Shown one piece after another: positions 39,336-51,768 of a DNA stretch of 64,000 nucleotides. How positions within the stretch are numbered: the first letter of the stretch is position 1; every line of letters begins with the position of its first letter. Both the position numbers and the translations under genes were made by a program. Origin of the DNA: Sinonovacula constricta. Taxonomy: Eukaryota; Mollusca; Bivalvia; Cardiida; Solecurtidae. The notes under the pieces are model-generated. The model was not told the origin of the DNA and made no database searches. It saw only the letters and a list, made by a program, of their open reading frames with translations. Location of the stretch: NCBI GenBank assembly GCA_007844125.1, contig CM017569.1, forward strand, positions 11,169,686 to 11,233,685. The letters run 5' to 3'.

Positions 39336-42300
39336 GTGTGCGATATCTAACACAAAAAATGTCACCAAACAAGATATGCAATATGTAACACACAAAAAAA
39401 ATGTCACCAAACAAGATGTGCAATATCTTACACAAAAAATGTCACCAAACAAGATGTGCAATATCTTACACAAAAAAATGTCACCAAACAAGATGTGCAA
39501 TATCTTACACAAAAAATGTCACCAAACAAGATGTGCAATATCTTACACAAAAAATGTCACCAAACAAGATGTGCAATATCTAACACAAAATAATGTCACC
39601 AAACAAGATGTGCAATATCTGACACAAAAAATGTCACCAAACAAGATGTACAATATCTAACACAAAAAAATGTCACCAAACAAGATGTGCAATATGTAAC
39701 ACAAAAAATGTCACCAAACAAGATGTACAATATCTGACACACAAAAAATATCACCAAACAAGATGTGCAATATCAAACACAAAAAATGTCACCAAACAAG
39801 ATGTGCAATATCTGACACAAAAAATGTCACCAAACAAGATGTGCAATATCTTACACAAAAAATGTCACCAAACAAGATATGCAATATCTGACAAAAAAAA
39901 ATGTCACCAAACAAGATGTATAATATCTAACACAAAAAAATGTCACCAAACAAGATGTGCAATATCTTACACAAAAAATGTCACCAAACAAGATGTACAA
40001 TATCTAACACAAAAAAAATGTCACCAAACAAGATGTGCATTATCTTACACAAAAATGTCACCAAACAAGATGTGCAATATCTTACACAAAAAAATGTCAC
40101 CAAACAAGATGTACAATATCTTACACAAAAAATGTCACCAAACAAGATGTGCAATATCTGACACAAAAAATGTCACCAAACAAGATGTACAATATCTAAC
40201 ACAAAAAAATGTCACCAAACAAGATGTGCAATATCTTACACAAAAAATGTCACCAAACAAGATGTACAATATCTGACACACAAAAAATGTCACCAAACAA
40301 GATGTACAATATCTTACACAAAAAAATATCACCAAACAAGATGTGCAATATCTGACACACAAAAAATGTCACCAAACAAGATGTGCAATATCTTACACAA
40401 AAAATGTCACTAAACAAGATGTACAATATCTGACACACAAAAAATGTCACCAAACAAGATGTGCAATATCTAACACAAAAAATGTCACCAAACAAGATGT
40501 GCAATATCTGACACAAAAAATGTCACCAAACAAGATGTGCAATATCTAACACAAAAAATGTCACCAAACAAGATATGCAATATGTAACACAAAAAATGTC
40601 ACCAAACAAGATATGCAATATGTAACACAAAAAATGTCACAAACAAGATGTACAATATCTAACAAAAATAATGTCACCAAACAAGATGTGCAATATCTGA
40701 CATAAAAAATGTCACCAAACAAGATGTGCATTATCTTACACAAAAAATGTCACCAAACAAGATGTGCAATATCTTACACAAAAAAATGTCACCAAACAAG
40801 ATGTACAATATCTTACACAAAAAATGTCACCAAACAAGATGTGCAATATCTGACACAAAAAATGTCACCAAACAAGATGTACAATATCTAACACAAAAAA
40901 ATGTCACCAAACAAGATGTGCAATATCTTACACAAAAAATGTCACCAAACAAGATGTACAATATCTGACACACAAAAAATGTCACCAAACAAGATGTACA
41001 ATATCTTACACAAAAAATATCACCAAACAAGATATGCAATATCTGACACACAAAAAATGTCACCAAACAAGATGTGCAATATCTTACACAAAAAATGTCA
41101 CTAAACAAGATGTACAATATCTGACACACAAAAAATGTCACCAAACAAAATGTGCAATATCTAACACAAAAAATGTCACCAAACAAGATGTGCAATATCT
41201 GACACAAAAAATGTCACCAAACAAGATGTGCAATATCTAACACAAAAAATGTCACCAAACAAGATATGCAATATGTAACACAAAAAATGTCACCAAACAA
41301 GATATGCAATATGTAACACAAAAAATGTCACAAACAAGATGTACAATATCTAACAAAAATAATGTCACCAAACAAGATGTGCAATATCTGACACACAAAA
41401 AATGTCACCAAACAAGATGTGCAATATCTTACACAAAAAATGTCACCAAACAAGATGTGCAATATCTTACACAAAAAATGTCACCAAACAAGATGTGCAA
41501 TATCTTACACAAAAAATATCACCAAACAAGATGTACAATATCTAACACAAAAAATGTCACCAAACAAGATGTGCAATATCTTACACAAAAATGTCACCAA
41601 ACAAGATGTGCAATATGTAACACAAAAAATGTCACCAAACAAGATGTACAATACCTTACACAAAAAATGTCACCAAACAAGATGTGCAATATGTAACACA
41701 CAAAATGTCACCAAACAAGATGTACAGTATTTAACACAAAAAATGTCACCAAACAAGATATGCAATATCTAACACAAAAAATGTCACCAAACAAGATGTA
41801 CAATATCTTACACAAAAAAAATGTCACCAAACAAGATATGCGATATTTAACACAAAAATGTCACCAAACAAGATGTACAATGTCATACACAAAAAATGTC
41901 ACCAAACAAGATATGCAATATGTAACACACAAAATGTCACCAAACAAGATGTACAATATGTAACACAAAAAATGTCACCAAACAAGATGTGCAATATCGA
42001 ACACAAAAAATGTCACCAAAGAAGATGTGCAATATGTAACACACAAAATGTCACCAAACAAGATGTACAGTATTTAACACAAAAAATGTCACCAAACAAG
42101 ATATGCAATATCTAACACAAAAAATGTCACCAAACAAGATGTACAATATCTTACACACAAAAAATGTCACCAAACAAGATATGCGATATTTAACACAAAA
42201 ATGTCACCAAACAAGATGTACAATGTCATACACAAAAAATGTCACCAAACAAGATATGCAATATGTAACACACAAAATGTCACCAAACAAGATGTACAAT

Positions 42301-42440
42301 ATGTAACACAAAAAATGTCACCAAACAAGATGTGCAATATCGAACACAAAAAATATCACCAAAGAAGATGTGCAATATGTAACACACAAAATGTCACCAA
42401 ACAAGATGTGCAATATGTAACACAAAAAATGTCACCAAAC
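39336..42440 (+). repeat. 38-bp satellite array (~82 monomers), unit A only
   Basis: The unit is about 38 bp with core TGTCACCAAACAAGATGTGC followed by AATATCTTACAC and a run of 5-8 A residues. The A-run length varies, so the period wobbles by a few bases. Variants are TGTACAAT, ATATGCAAT, CTGACAC, CTAACAC and TATGTAAC. A 38-bp unit cycles through three frames in 114 bp, which produces the apparent MSPNKMCNILHKK-type peptides; they are not genes. Higher-order duplications are present: a 691-bp block (marker GTGCATTATC at 40035 and 40726) and a 343-bp block (marker ATGCGATATTT at about 41839 and 42182). Confidence 0.96.
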
Positions 42441-43182
42441 TTTCACAGACAATACGCAATTGGCAAACAACACCCATCCAAGCCAAGAAAGCAGTAGTAT
42501 TGTGAAGCGATTATATCTAATCTTATCCAAAAGTAATAATATAATGTCAAAGAAAGAAAGGGTGCATCTATTCAAGTAATAGACAGGAATTATTGTGTTT
42601 TTTATGCAAGGTCGCAATAATGATAACAATGAGGTATTTGTTTTCCTCGGTTTTATGACACATAGAAGTACAAAACTGGTAGATTTTACACCAGAATGGA
42701 GTGGCAGGACGGTGCGTGATGCCATATGGTCAAGGGATTTGTATCATTGTGGAGGCGGCGAAGGCAGCGGTAAAGAACCAGCTTCCGGTGTTTATATCCC
42801 GTCGAAAATTGTTTATTTTCTGTAAGAATTTTAATGTATAAATATGAGAGCTGGCTGATCTGGGACTATACTTTTTATCTCCGATTATAGCAGGCTAGGA
42901 GTTAATCTGGTTCTAGCCTACACTTTCTACTAAAGATAGTAATTGGACGTTAAACATAATACACACGCTGTTACATAACCTGCCAGACATACATAATCCT
43001 GTCACACATTGTCCCATTCTTCGATAGACGACACTTAGTGGTAATACCAGTTCTGTTCGGGTCATCCATCTTGAAAATAACTGACATCATGTCAGTTCAA
43101 CTCAGTGAAAGATGTTTTATTTCGGACAGTCTCATACAGCAGTATTTTATGGAAAAGGGAAACAACCGTGACGACTAAGCAG
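42441..43182. other. unit A-specific non-coding sequence
   Basis: No gene recognised. At 42846-42935 a 'GAGCTGGCTGATCTGGGA' segment is the inverse of a related segment at about 46700-46745 (CCAGATCAGCCAGTTCC), suggesting a dispersed low-copy repeat. Confidence 0.5.
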
Positions 43183-43491
43183 CATCAGCTCTAATCATTT
43201 CGTGGAATTCGAGGTGTAACGAATTCTTTGCCAAATATGACACATCGTGAATAAATGGAAAATGCAACGATTAATTTTATTAAAGGGAAAATGAAAAAAT
43301 GTAAAGGTAGTGTATTGCATTAACTGACGTTTAACATTGGGCTCATATTCCACACTATACAATGTTAGTATACCCTCAATTAATATGTACCTTTGAAGTT
43401 GTGTTTCACACGAGGGTTCAGCTATCATCTGGTGCCGATTTATGACTGGGATGTAGATCAACAACTTTCTTAATAATAGTTCAACATGTTC
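43183..43491. other. duplicated non-coding sequence left of the solo LTR
   Basis: Matches 55598-55911 in unit B. No gene is recognised. Confidence 0.5.
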
Positions 43492-43495
43492 AACG

Positions 43496-44213
43496 TGTTA
43501 CGACCGGTGTCGCTATTTAAGATTTATTTTAAAATTGGCACGATTACTAAACGACGAATTGGTGTAACAGAAAGAACAAACCGGCAACAATCTAGTACAA
43601 TAAAGTTTTATTTTAATAAACAATTAAATCTTTGGCGAAACAAAATAAAAACAAATATATCAGACAAAATTTGATAATACAAAATAAATGTAAGCTTACA
43701 GATTTTCCCTTTAGGAGGTGTCCCTTTAATAGTCCTATTCATAATCCAACGTTGAATAATCCTGAAGAGTTTGCGGTAGAACGTCGTCGTAGATACGCAC
43801 GGTTGATATAATCCAAAGGTAGAACAAAACACGAATGTAATTAATATAATTCCAAATCCAACACTTTAATATTTACATCATCTTCGAATATAATAAGTCT
43901 ACGTAAGTTTCAACAAAGAAAGGTTTAATATAGAAGCTGTAAGTATTTCCAAACTATATGTCCAACCTTTATGTCCATACTATATGTCCAAACTTCCATT
44001 AAATCGGCTAACACACCCTTATATAGACCCAAATAATTTCTAGAACGCAGAAGTCTCCAGAACATCCCTGAAACCCGGTCAAAAATAAACAAATGAATTT
44101 TCTAGCCTGATCCTTTTCATTCTATATTTTACGCGAATGCTGCGTAACGCTACTTGTTACCCCTTAACTTGACTAGCGTAACCTTAAAAGCTAATGTACT
44201 ACTGTGCATAACA
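43496..44213 (-). mobile_element. solo LTR of a retrotransposon (copy 1, unit A)
   Basis: 718 bp beginning TGTTACGACC and ending GTGCATAACA, i.e. TG...CA termini with TGTTA/TAACA short inverted repeats. A 4-bp direct repeat AACG flanks it (43492-43495 and 44214-44217). On the minus strand a TATA box CTATATAAGG (44017-44026) precedes an AATAAA signal (43607-43612), giving a U3-R-U5 order and minus orientation. No internal gag or pol is next to it, so it is a solo LTR. A second insertion lies at 47514-48203 and the duplicate of this one at 55916-56634. The superfamily is not determinable from the LTR alone. Confidence 0.8.
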
Positions 44214-44217
44214 AACG

Positions 44218-44894
44218 TTTTTATTGTTGATAAAAAGCCTAAATAAAATGTCATTTGAAAGAAGTCTTATTTAGCCTTCATTTCATAATGTACACTTACA
44301 CATCTGGCGGATAAGTGTTGCTTTTGTGTTGTTTCATAGTGCCTTCAAATGGTCTATTAACAGCGAATATCTAACATCTTCACATAAGAAATCTGTTAAA
44401 TTAAAAGTGGCACAATGCTGTTTCACCAATGTCTCTTCCTTCTGTATAATTGGCTTTAAAATAAAATATTATAGATTAGAATCATTCATAGTTGTACAAT
44501 ATTTTTAAATGCTTAAAGTTGCAGTGTCACTTTAAGTTAGTTGATAGTTGCAGACTTAATGAAAAAGGCCGTTATATTTTATGAATAAGAGTATACCCTA
44601 CATGTGAAGTGATGTTTATCTCCCTACCTGATCCCTACCTGTCTGATCCTGCTATCGTTAAGCGCATTATTTGATATAGCATACGTGGTGAGCTGAAAGT
44701 GGATAATAAACATACGTTATTTCCACGCGAAACTAGGCATACAAACGAATCAAAGGTACAAAGAAGCAAACACAAATGCAAGGACGACATGTCAGATATC
44801 GCCATAGCCAAACGTAACAAGATTTTAAGTCCTTATTGTGTCAAAATAACAAAAAAAAATCACAATTGTTATTATATAGAGAGCCTGATGCATA
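44218..44894. other. duplicated non-coding sequence between LTR and DNA element
   Basis: Matches 56639-57327. A frame from 44699 reads 65 codons of unit-shared sequence before entering the inserted element. It is only partly kept in unit B and has no recognisable domain. Confidence 0.45.
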
Positions 44895-45638
44895 CAGTCA
44901 ACTCTCGTTATCTCAAATTTCAAGGGACCGAAGAAAATAGTTTGAAATATCCGAAGTTTGAGTTATCCGAATTTAAGGATAGTTTGTGTAAATCTTAAAA
45001 ATCTTACCTGCTATACGATGACTGGTAATGACTGAAATTCCTTGCTATATCTGCCACTGTAAACTAAGTGTCTGCCAGTTTGTGTGGTTTTGCATGTTTA
45101 ACGTATTATTAGATTTTTTACAATGTAATTTAATATCCTTCTTTTTGCTCAGCTGCAAGAAAGTTGTGAAGGCCGTGTCAACAAGTTCTCAAAAACTGTT
45201 ACAACAACAAGTACAAACTGAAACACTTAAATCAGCGTTAATTGATTAACGAAACTGTTGTTCATTAAATCAGCTAATTAAATAATAATCGATTAACCTC
45301 TTCTCTAAATTACGTGACATCCTGATTGCCGATAACTGGCGATAAAACTCGCGCCTAAATCTTCGCGAGTTTCACGGTAGGTGTGAAAATCACTATTGTT
45401 GCCGTTTTGCATCTTATAGCAATTTGAAGTTTGAGATAGACAAACTGATTTCAACAGTTTTATAGGTGTGGGGACAAAGAATTTAGTTTGATATATCCGA
45501 TAATTTGACACATCCGAATTTGAGTTAAGCGGAGTCGATCTATATAGAAATTATAGGGAAAAAAACGGGACCGTAGAAAACAGTTTGACATAACCGGAAA
45601 TTTGAAATAACCGATTTTGAGATAACGAGAGTTGACTG
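44895..45638. mobile_element. 744-bp pogo/Tigger-like non-autonomous Tc1/mariner element
   Basis: It has perfect 23-bp terminal inverted repeats starting CAGTCAACTCTCGTTATCTC at both ends and is flanked by TA (44893-44894 and 45639-45640). CAGT-type ends with a TA target are established features of pogo/Tigger elements. Subterminal motifs (TTTGAAATA-CCGA) are repeated. A further degenerate end-like sequence at about 45505-45545 suggests nesting or an internal duplication. There is a hairpin AAACTCGCG/CGCGAGTTT around 45355. No transposase is visible; the longest frame is 73 codons. The orthologous site in unit B is empty apart from a footprint. Confidence 0.85.
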
Positions 45639-45640
45639 TA

Positions 45641-46781
45641 TTTTAAACAACCAATTTAATTTTTCTTGTTTCTTTTCAGCTTTTTACATGAAAATTGTAA
45701 ACTAAAAAAATGAATACTATAAATAATATGATCTCTTTTCCCATATAATGGTACATGAAATTTGTAGTGAACATTTTAATTGTCAAACATGTTATTCTAT
45801 ACATATACTCTGAACTTGAAGTATGACGTTGTATCGCAATTCTTTTGATAAAGCTAACGAAATGCGATGTTTAAAGCGTATCGTTACAACCTGGCAAAGC
45901 ATTTTACGTTATTATAAATATAACAGATTAAAGAAAACATTCTTATTTTAACATGTTCTTGATCAGATATATAGGTATCTAAAGTGAATACCTGTATATT
46001 TTATACAACTAAAAGCGCCATGCTGTTTTTGAACAGTTATTACAATACCACCCCCCCCCACCCCACTCCACAAACGGCGCGTTTTTAGTCTGAGTGCTTA
46101 TTACATTTTTATCCATTTTTTTTAAAATTAAATCTACAACAAATAATCATTGTTAATTTTAGAATATTGTGTTGTGTATATAAAATACTCTGTATTGTGT
46201 CTCAATCAATAAAACATGTACATACACTTTTTTGGTAAGGCCGATTCAATGAACAATTACGTTGAATTTGACGCCAACGGAAACACAGTGACTTGTAAAA
46301 TATAAAAGGCTTAAAAAGTAAATCAGGTGATGTGACTTACAGACTAATGATGTACGTAACTACATATATACCATATACGTACATACAAATTAGGAAAAAG
46401 GATGTCGGACATGTATCGGAGAATAACTAAAAAAAGAGGTAAATGTACAAAAATATCACGCGCTTGATAGGCATAGACATTTATATTGTTGCTGATATCA
46501 CACTTATAAACTAGTTTAATTGTAAAGTTCATAATAAGTCCAACTTTAGCTCCGTTGAATCATGAAGTAGGATAACTTCATGATCACAAACAAAGGATCA
46601 TGATCAATTAACTGGTGGCTTATGCTAGACGGTCTGGTGTTATATTGAGACTAGCACCTACTAGTCTGCTATCGGTCTACTCCGTACAAACAACCAAGCT
46701 ATAGCAAACAGTGTAGATCCAGATCAGCCAGTTCCTGCTGGGAGCTTTCTAATAATTTCTGCTAAGTTGTTTGTTGTTGTT
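45641..46781. other. duplicated non-coding sequence, no gene
   Basis: Matches 57334-58474. It contains a C-rich run near 46050 and the inverted repeat at 46559-46584. No coding region is recognised. Confidence 0.55.
46559..46584. other. 10-bp perfect inverted repeat with 6-bp spacer
   Basis: Arms ATCATGAAGT and ACTTCATGAT are separated by AGGATA. The element is conserved in unit B at 58248-58273. Its function is unknown; it could be a protein-binding dyad or a chance palindrome. Confidence 0.6.
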
Positions 46782-46817
46782 GGGGGAGGGAGGGAGGGAG
46801 AGAGGTAGAGAGAGAGA

Positions 46818-46899
<82 letters not shown>
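46782..46899. repeat. (GGGA)n-(GA)n microsatellite
   Basis: GGGAGGGAGGGAG followed by about 90 bp of GA repeats. In unit B the tract is truncated and joined to an inverted CT segment (58481-58503), marking a rearrangement breakpoint. Confidence 0.95.
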
Positions 46900-46902
<3 letters not shown>

Positions 46903-46983
46903 TTTAAGTCGTTGTATAATAATAGATATTAATTATTATTGCTTTGAAGCAGACCGACACAATTCTAGTCATACTGACAACTT

Positions 46984-47162
46984 CCTGTTGATTACAGGTG
47001 GAGCATGACCCCAGACATAGATCTGGGTAGAACCACCAACGCACCTTAGATTAGCTGGAAGACCTTTCTTCATTAAATTTTTCGCCCCGACCAGTTTCCA
47101 ACCCACATGAGGGAATGATGAGTTACAAGTCAGTGAACCTAACAGCTTGGCCACGGTCGCAT
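46984..47162 (-). mobile_element. tRNA-derived SINE (family 3), unit A only
   Basis: On the minus strand there is a tRNA-like head GCGACCGTGGCCAAGCTGTT and a degenerate B-box (GGGTTGGAAAC). This is followed by GGTCTTCCAGCTAATC and GGTGGTTCTACCCAGATC, the same central domain as the SINE at 36358. It lies in the block absent from unit B. Confidence 0.7.
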
Positions 47163-47513
47163 CGCTTTCAATGTGTACAATATGCCTTGACGACCCGGCC
47201 TGACCACCACACCCATTTAAATTATCCTTTCACTAGGCATTCCAATGGTAAAACAATCCTTATACGTAAAATCAATTAATGTTTATGCTGACATAGAGTA
47301 ATTAAACATAACAATATAAAAAGAAACGGGCATAGACATTAACACTGACATAAGCTACAAGCAAAACTATAAGTAATTAAACAAACACACAGGTTTTTTA
47401 ATTACACAAGACGATAAAACATAAACACTAGTAAACAAGGTACATTGATAGAAAGAATAAACACGCAAATTTCCTGATATGAAATAAAAATTTCGTATAT
47501 ACACAATGTATAT
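47163..47513. other. unit A-specific non-coding sequence
   Basis: AT-rich DNA between the SINE and the second solo LTR, with nothing recognised. Confidence 0.45.
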
Positions 47514-48203
47514 TGTTACGACCGGTGTCGCTATTTAAGATTAATTTATAAAATGGCACGTTTATTAAACGACGAAATGGTGTAACAGAAAGGACAAGCC
47601 AGCAACAAACTAGTACAATAATGTTTAATTTTCATAAACAATTAAATCCATTGCGTAACAAATAATAACAAATTTAACAGACAAATTTTCAGAAAACAAA
47701 ATTAATGTTAGCTTACAGTTTGTCCCTTCAGAAGGTGTCCCTTTAATAATCCAATTATTAATCCAACGTCGAATAATCCTGAAGAGTTTTCGGTAGAACG
47801 CCCTCGTAGATAAACACAGTTGAAATAAGGTAGAACAATACACGAGTGTAAATGATATAATTCCAAATCCAACACTTTAATATTGATATCACTGTAGAAT
47901 AAAGTAAGAATTTATAAGACAAAGTCTTATGAGGATTGCAACATTTACAAAAATTGAAACGACACAGGACCAAGGTATTCACATGCACGCTAAATGTAAA
48001 AGTGAGATCAAATCCTTATATAGAACGTTCACAAAACCCAGAACAGTCTCAAAACCCAGTTAAAAATAAACAAATGAACTTTCTAGCATGATCCTTTTCT
48101 TTCTAGCAGTTACGCGAATGCTACGTCACTAATATTACAGCGGTAAGCAACCCTTAACCTGACTAGCGTAACCTTAACCGCTGGTGAACTACTGTACATA
48201 ACA
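47514..48203 (-). mobile_element. solo LTR (copy 2, diverged), unit A only
   Basis: 690 bp with the same TGTTACGACC start, TACATAACA end and minus-strand TATA box (48014-48023) as the LTR at 43496, but clearly more diverged. It is therefore an independent, older or different subfamily insertion. Flanking ATAT and ATAC could be a decayed 4-bp target duplication. Confidence 0.75.
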
Positions 48204-48876
48204 ATACATGGCATATGTTAACCTCTTATTAAGTTACGTTTGTTAATAGAACACATCCTTACATATCTGCTTACAATTACATCACCCTGCTTTCATTAAT
48301 TTAACTAAAACAGAAATAGTATAATTTCTGATAATATACCTACCAGATGTAGCAGGTAAATCTTGCTTAACATACACACAGATATGGGACATTCAAACGT
48401 TGAAACTAATCTTATCTTGAAACTCTTTCGTAAACAAGGTGCAATATAGTCAGGAACTGAAAAAAATATAATCGTACTTATCGTTAGTATGGTTTATTTT
48501 TTCATTTTAAAGTAAAACAATATTTGCATTAACATGTACAATTTTCTTTTATTTCATTACAGGTACTTGGCGCTCATGCGACAGTAAATAAATACATACT
48601 TATTATAATCCGGCGTAAGAAGTATCCTGCTTTTAATGTAGATAATAGGGTGTACAATATTATATACCTTTTTTGTAACGTTCTTCGTATGTTTTGTGTA
48701 ACATGACTGATTTTCCTAATACATTGTAACTGTATATTTGCATTGTTGTGTTAATGTCTCTTATAAGCTTTCATTTCAACGTATCCGATGCCATTCCCTG
48801 TCTTTAGACACCGCCATTTTGGTCACCATTAAGGCCTAATTGAGAAATAAGAATCAACATATTGTTATCAGTGAAT
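48204..48876. other. non-coding; unit B resumes at 48456
   Basis: The first 250 bp are unit A-specific; from 48456 the sequence matches 58505 onward. No gene is recognised. Confidence 0.5.
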
Positions 48877-49015
48877 GCGAAGGTGTGGCGCCTCACTTGA
48901 TCTCCTGCTTGGGTCATTTATGATAAATCATCGAGTATCGGTCGAGGAGAAGGGCTGCGTTGTGCTGGTGGTTCCACCCAGACATTTATCTGGTGTCCCA
49001 CTTCACCAGAACAGA
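48877..49015 (+). mobile_element. degenerate tRNA-derived SINE, unit A
   Basis: It contains a weak A/B-box head (ATCGAGTATCGGTC) and the shared central domain GGCTGCGTTGTGCTGGTGG, then TTCCACCCAGACATTTATC. The unit B copy is at 58928-59066. Confidence 0.6.
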
Positions 49016-50752
49016 ACATATATTTATTCAGTTTGTTACATGTTTTATCATATTAAACAAATTCAACATGCAAAGTAAATTAGTCACAGCAGTGTAGAAA
49101 AGAACGTGATTTTATCTGAGAGGGCTTTTTTCCCATTAACATAGATTTTTTAACAAATAGAGAGACATTAATTAAGGTTTGCTTGTTATTGGAACTAAAC
49201 AGACTGGTCATTTTATATACTGATGTTTTTAGACAAAAATAGCAAATATACTGCCATCTTATTAGTTCAAACGCAGGGCGTACACAAATAAATGAAATTC
49301 ATTTTCGATATAATGTTGTTTACAAAATTCTATCTTTTGTTGCTGTTATATTTCTAGAAAAGCAACATGTTTATATTCTTAATGTATAGCCTGAGATTCT
49401 CATTTTGGATATATACAACCCCAGATCAGAAGGTGACGTATCATGATACGATTCGTATTGTAAATTATACTTAAGATATGTATGCAGATCCAATGCATTT
49501 GACTGTTTTAATGAGCCGTGTCATTCATCTGTAAAAACATCTATAACACGTTGTTTGGAAACTTTGGGAACATTCTTGCATTCACACTATCTTGATTATG
49601 TTGATTACGAAAAGATAAGAACACCTGTTTCTGTCTAGCAAGGTTGTAATCTTATTAATCTATTTTTGCAACCACGAACACAATCATCTAGACTTTGTTT
49701 ATATAGACATAAAGTAATACGATTCTTAGAATACATAACTTTATATCAATATTTAATATTCTTTACCTAGCGTCATAAATATCAAATATATAAAGGATAT
49801 TTTCCGAGTTCTCCATATATCCCAACATTGCTAGTTGATATCCTAACTTTTAAAAATATGTTTACATTTTTAATGAAACCGTCATAGATCATAGTGATGC
49901 GGGAATCCCTCCCGACAGCTCACAAGAATTGCTTATTCTTTAGCCAACGAAGGAATAAAAAAGTTGACATGAGGTTCGGTGTTTCAAAGTTATTTCTTTA
50001 CATTAAAGCAATAAAATATATAAAGCTTTAACACCTTTTCCCGCCAAATGATTTACATTGCCACGGAATGAACCCGTGTAAGTTACAATACTGCGAAGGT
50101 GGTTAAAATAATTTAAAACCTCTAAATCATGACCATTATACGCCCACTTCTCACAGCACTGAATGCATATATCCTCTTTTTCTTAATACCATATTCTTTG
50201 TCTTCGAGATGTTAACTTCCAAGCTCCAAGATTAATAGTAATCAGATAATAAATCTAGCTTGGTCTGTAAGACACTGGGAGTTTCCCTTAATACAACCAT
50301 ATCATTAGTAAAGCGAAGCACATGCAAAACAATATCTCTGATAAAAATACTTGAATAGTCGAATTATATCTTAAATAGTCTTCAATGTCATCTAAGAACA
50401 GCACAAGCATTGAGAGAGCCTAACTAAAGAAGAAAATAATTCAGAGTAACCATTACAAGTCTTAATACAAGATTTGAATTGGTTATACTTGTTTTCAAAC
50501 AACCTTAACATTTTGTCTTTCAATGTAACCTTATGTTACTTTAACCATATGGCATTTCTTTATATTCCGTCGAAACACTTACTAAGGTCAATCATTCCTA
50601 CATATAATGTATTTGTTATTAAACGCATAACGCATTGGAATATATGCAACTGAAGTTGAACAAAACACATTTTCGGATTTATATTCCATTTTATAGATAT
50701 ATCGCAATAACCGTTTTCTTCAAGTAATCCGATATTACAAGATAGTTCAAAC
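49016..50752. other. duplicated non-coding sequence up to the unit boundary
   Basis: Matches 59067-60668 apart from about 130 bp (50376-50503) missing in unit B. A 75-codon cysteine-containing frame seen in unit B at 59431-59679 is interrupted here by a TGA at about 49442. No other coding signal is seen. Confidence 0.5.
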
Positions 50753-50839
50753 AGCAATTTTTATTAATACTGCTGATGAAGGTTATAGAGACGGTGACAA
50801 TATTGATTGTGATGCTGCTGTCGTTAATGATTATGATAA

Positions 50840-51112
50840 TGACGGTGATGATGGTATTGATTATAATATATGCAGATGTGATGATTACTATGACGATAAC
50901 GATGACAAGGATAATGATGCTGATGATGTTGATGATGTTGATGATTATGATGATGGTGATGACGATGGCGATGGCGATAATAATAATGATGATGATAAGG
51001 ATGATGATGATAAGGAGGAGGAGGAGGGGAGGATAATGATGATAATGATGATGATGTTGGTGTTGGTGGTGGTGATGATGATGATGATGATGATGATGAT
51101 GGTGATGATATA
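50840..51112 (+). repeat. imperfect (GAT)n microsatellite, unit B
   Basis: The GAT-rich tract is less pure than its unit A counterpart, with a GGAGGAGGAGGGGAGG interruption at about 51015. It ends directly at the deletion junction with intron sequence. Confidence 0.93.
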
Positions 51113-51547
51113 ATTTATTGACTGGCATTAAATAAATAAAAAAAAAACACTTCCCGTCGCTAATGATTCAATCAATCAATTCGAGCTTTTTGTTTATTTT
51201 AAAGTTATATTTGTCTCTATTAACAATAAATAATAACAATATAATTATTATTAAATTAAAGATGTGATTTTAGAACTACTTTAATCACTAATCCATCGGT
51301 AACCGCTAAATTTCGTTCACCTAGACAGCACAATAACATGCTATCAAATTTCGGGGGAAATATGTTTACTCTCATTCTATAGCCTTTGTTGTCGCTAGAT
51401 TTTTGTCATCTGTATATTATATTGCTTTACAACTTGCCGATTTGGGGAGTATTTGCTTCCGCATTGCAAGATAGCATGTGAAATTTCGAATTTTCACACA
51501 GTCATCACCATCGTTTGTGGAGAACGTTTAATTCTGAGCAATATTTG

Positions 51548-51768
51548 GGGGCGCCCATGGCCAAGCGGATAGCACCGCCGACTTGTAACCTTTCAGTCTC
51601 TTCGAGTCCCGGTCTAGACGAGAACATTCAAATAGGGATGTCCTCCGGTTAGCCTGCGGTGCGCCGGTGGTTCTAACCTTATCGTAGTCTGTGGTCTTTT
51701 TCCACTTACTATAAGCTAGACGTCGCTACAAGACAAAATTAATGTCGATGTGAATTACCATAAGAAGA
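51548..51768 (+). mobile_element. tRNA-derived SINE (family 1), unit B
   Basis: Duplicate of the SINE at 34969-35185, with the same A-box (GGCCAAGCGGATAGCA), B-box (TTCGAGTCCCGG) and central domain. Confidence 0.75.

Larger units (their letters stand above)
30376..50752 (+). repeat. tandem segmental duplication, unit A (20.4 kb)
   Basis: Unit A is repeated directly downstream as unit B (50753-60668). Matching blocks by eye are 30376-30720 with 50752-51108, 34546-38948 with 51107-55598, 43183-44894 with 55598-57327, 45639-46790 with 57332-58480, 48456-50375 with 58505-60410, and 50503-50752 with 60413-60668. Unit A carries extra blocks at about 30.72-34.55 (gene promoter and exons 1-3), 38.95-43.18 (38-bp satellite), 44.895-45.638 (DNA element), 46.80-48.455 (SINE and LTR) and 50.38-50.50 kb. 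Divergence looks uneven, a few percent in the left blocks and about 1% around the LTR at 43.5-44.2 kb. It could be genuine or two haplotypes assembled in tandem. Confidence 0.9.

Noticed and set aside
39376..42497. Repeated MSPNKMCNILHKK-type small proteins
   Set aside because: Frame cycling of a 38-bp satellite; frames shift with A-run length and have no independent support.
43486..43832. Open frames on both strands at the LTR (62-74 codons), repeated at 47625 and 55915
   Set aside because: They lie within the solo LTR and recur only because the LTR does; no coding motif.
44699..44998. 99-codon frame rich in Lys and Arg
   Set aside because: Its C-terminal third is transposon sequence and the unit B counterpart ends differently; no recognisable domain.
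50691..51128. His/Ile-rich minus-strand protein of 145 codons
   Set aside because: Translation of the unit B GAT microsatellite plus flank.
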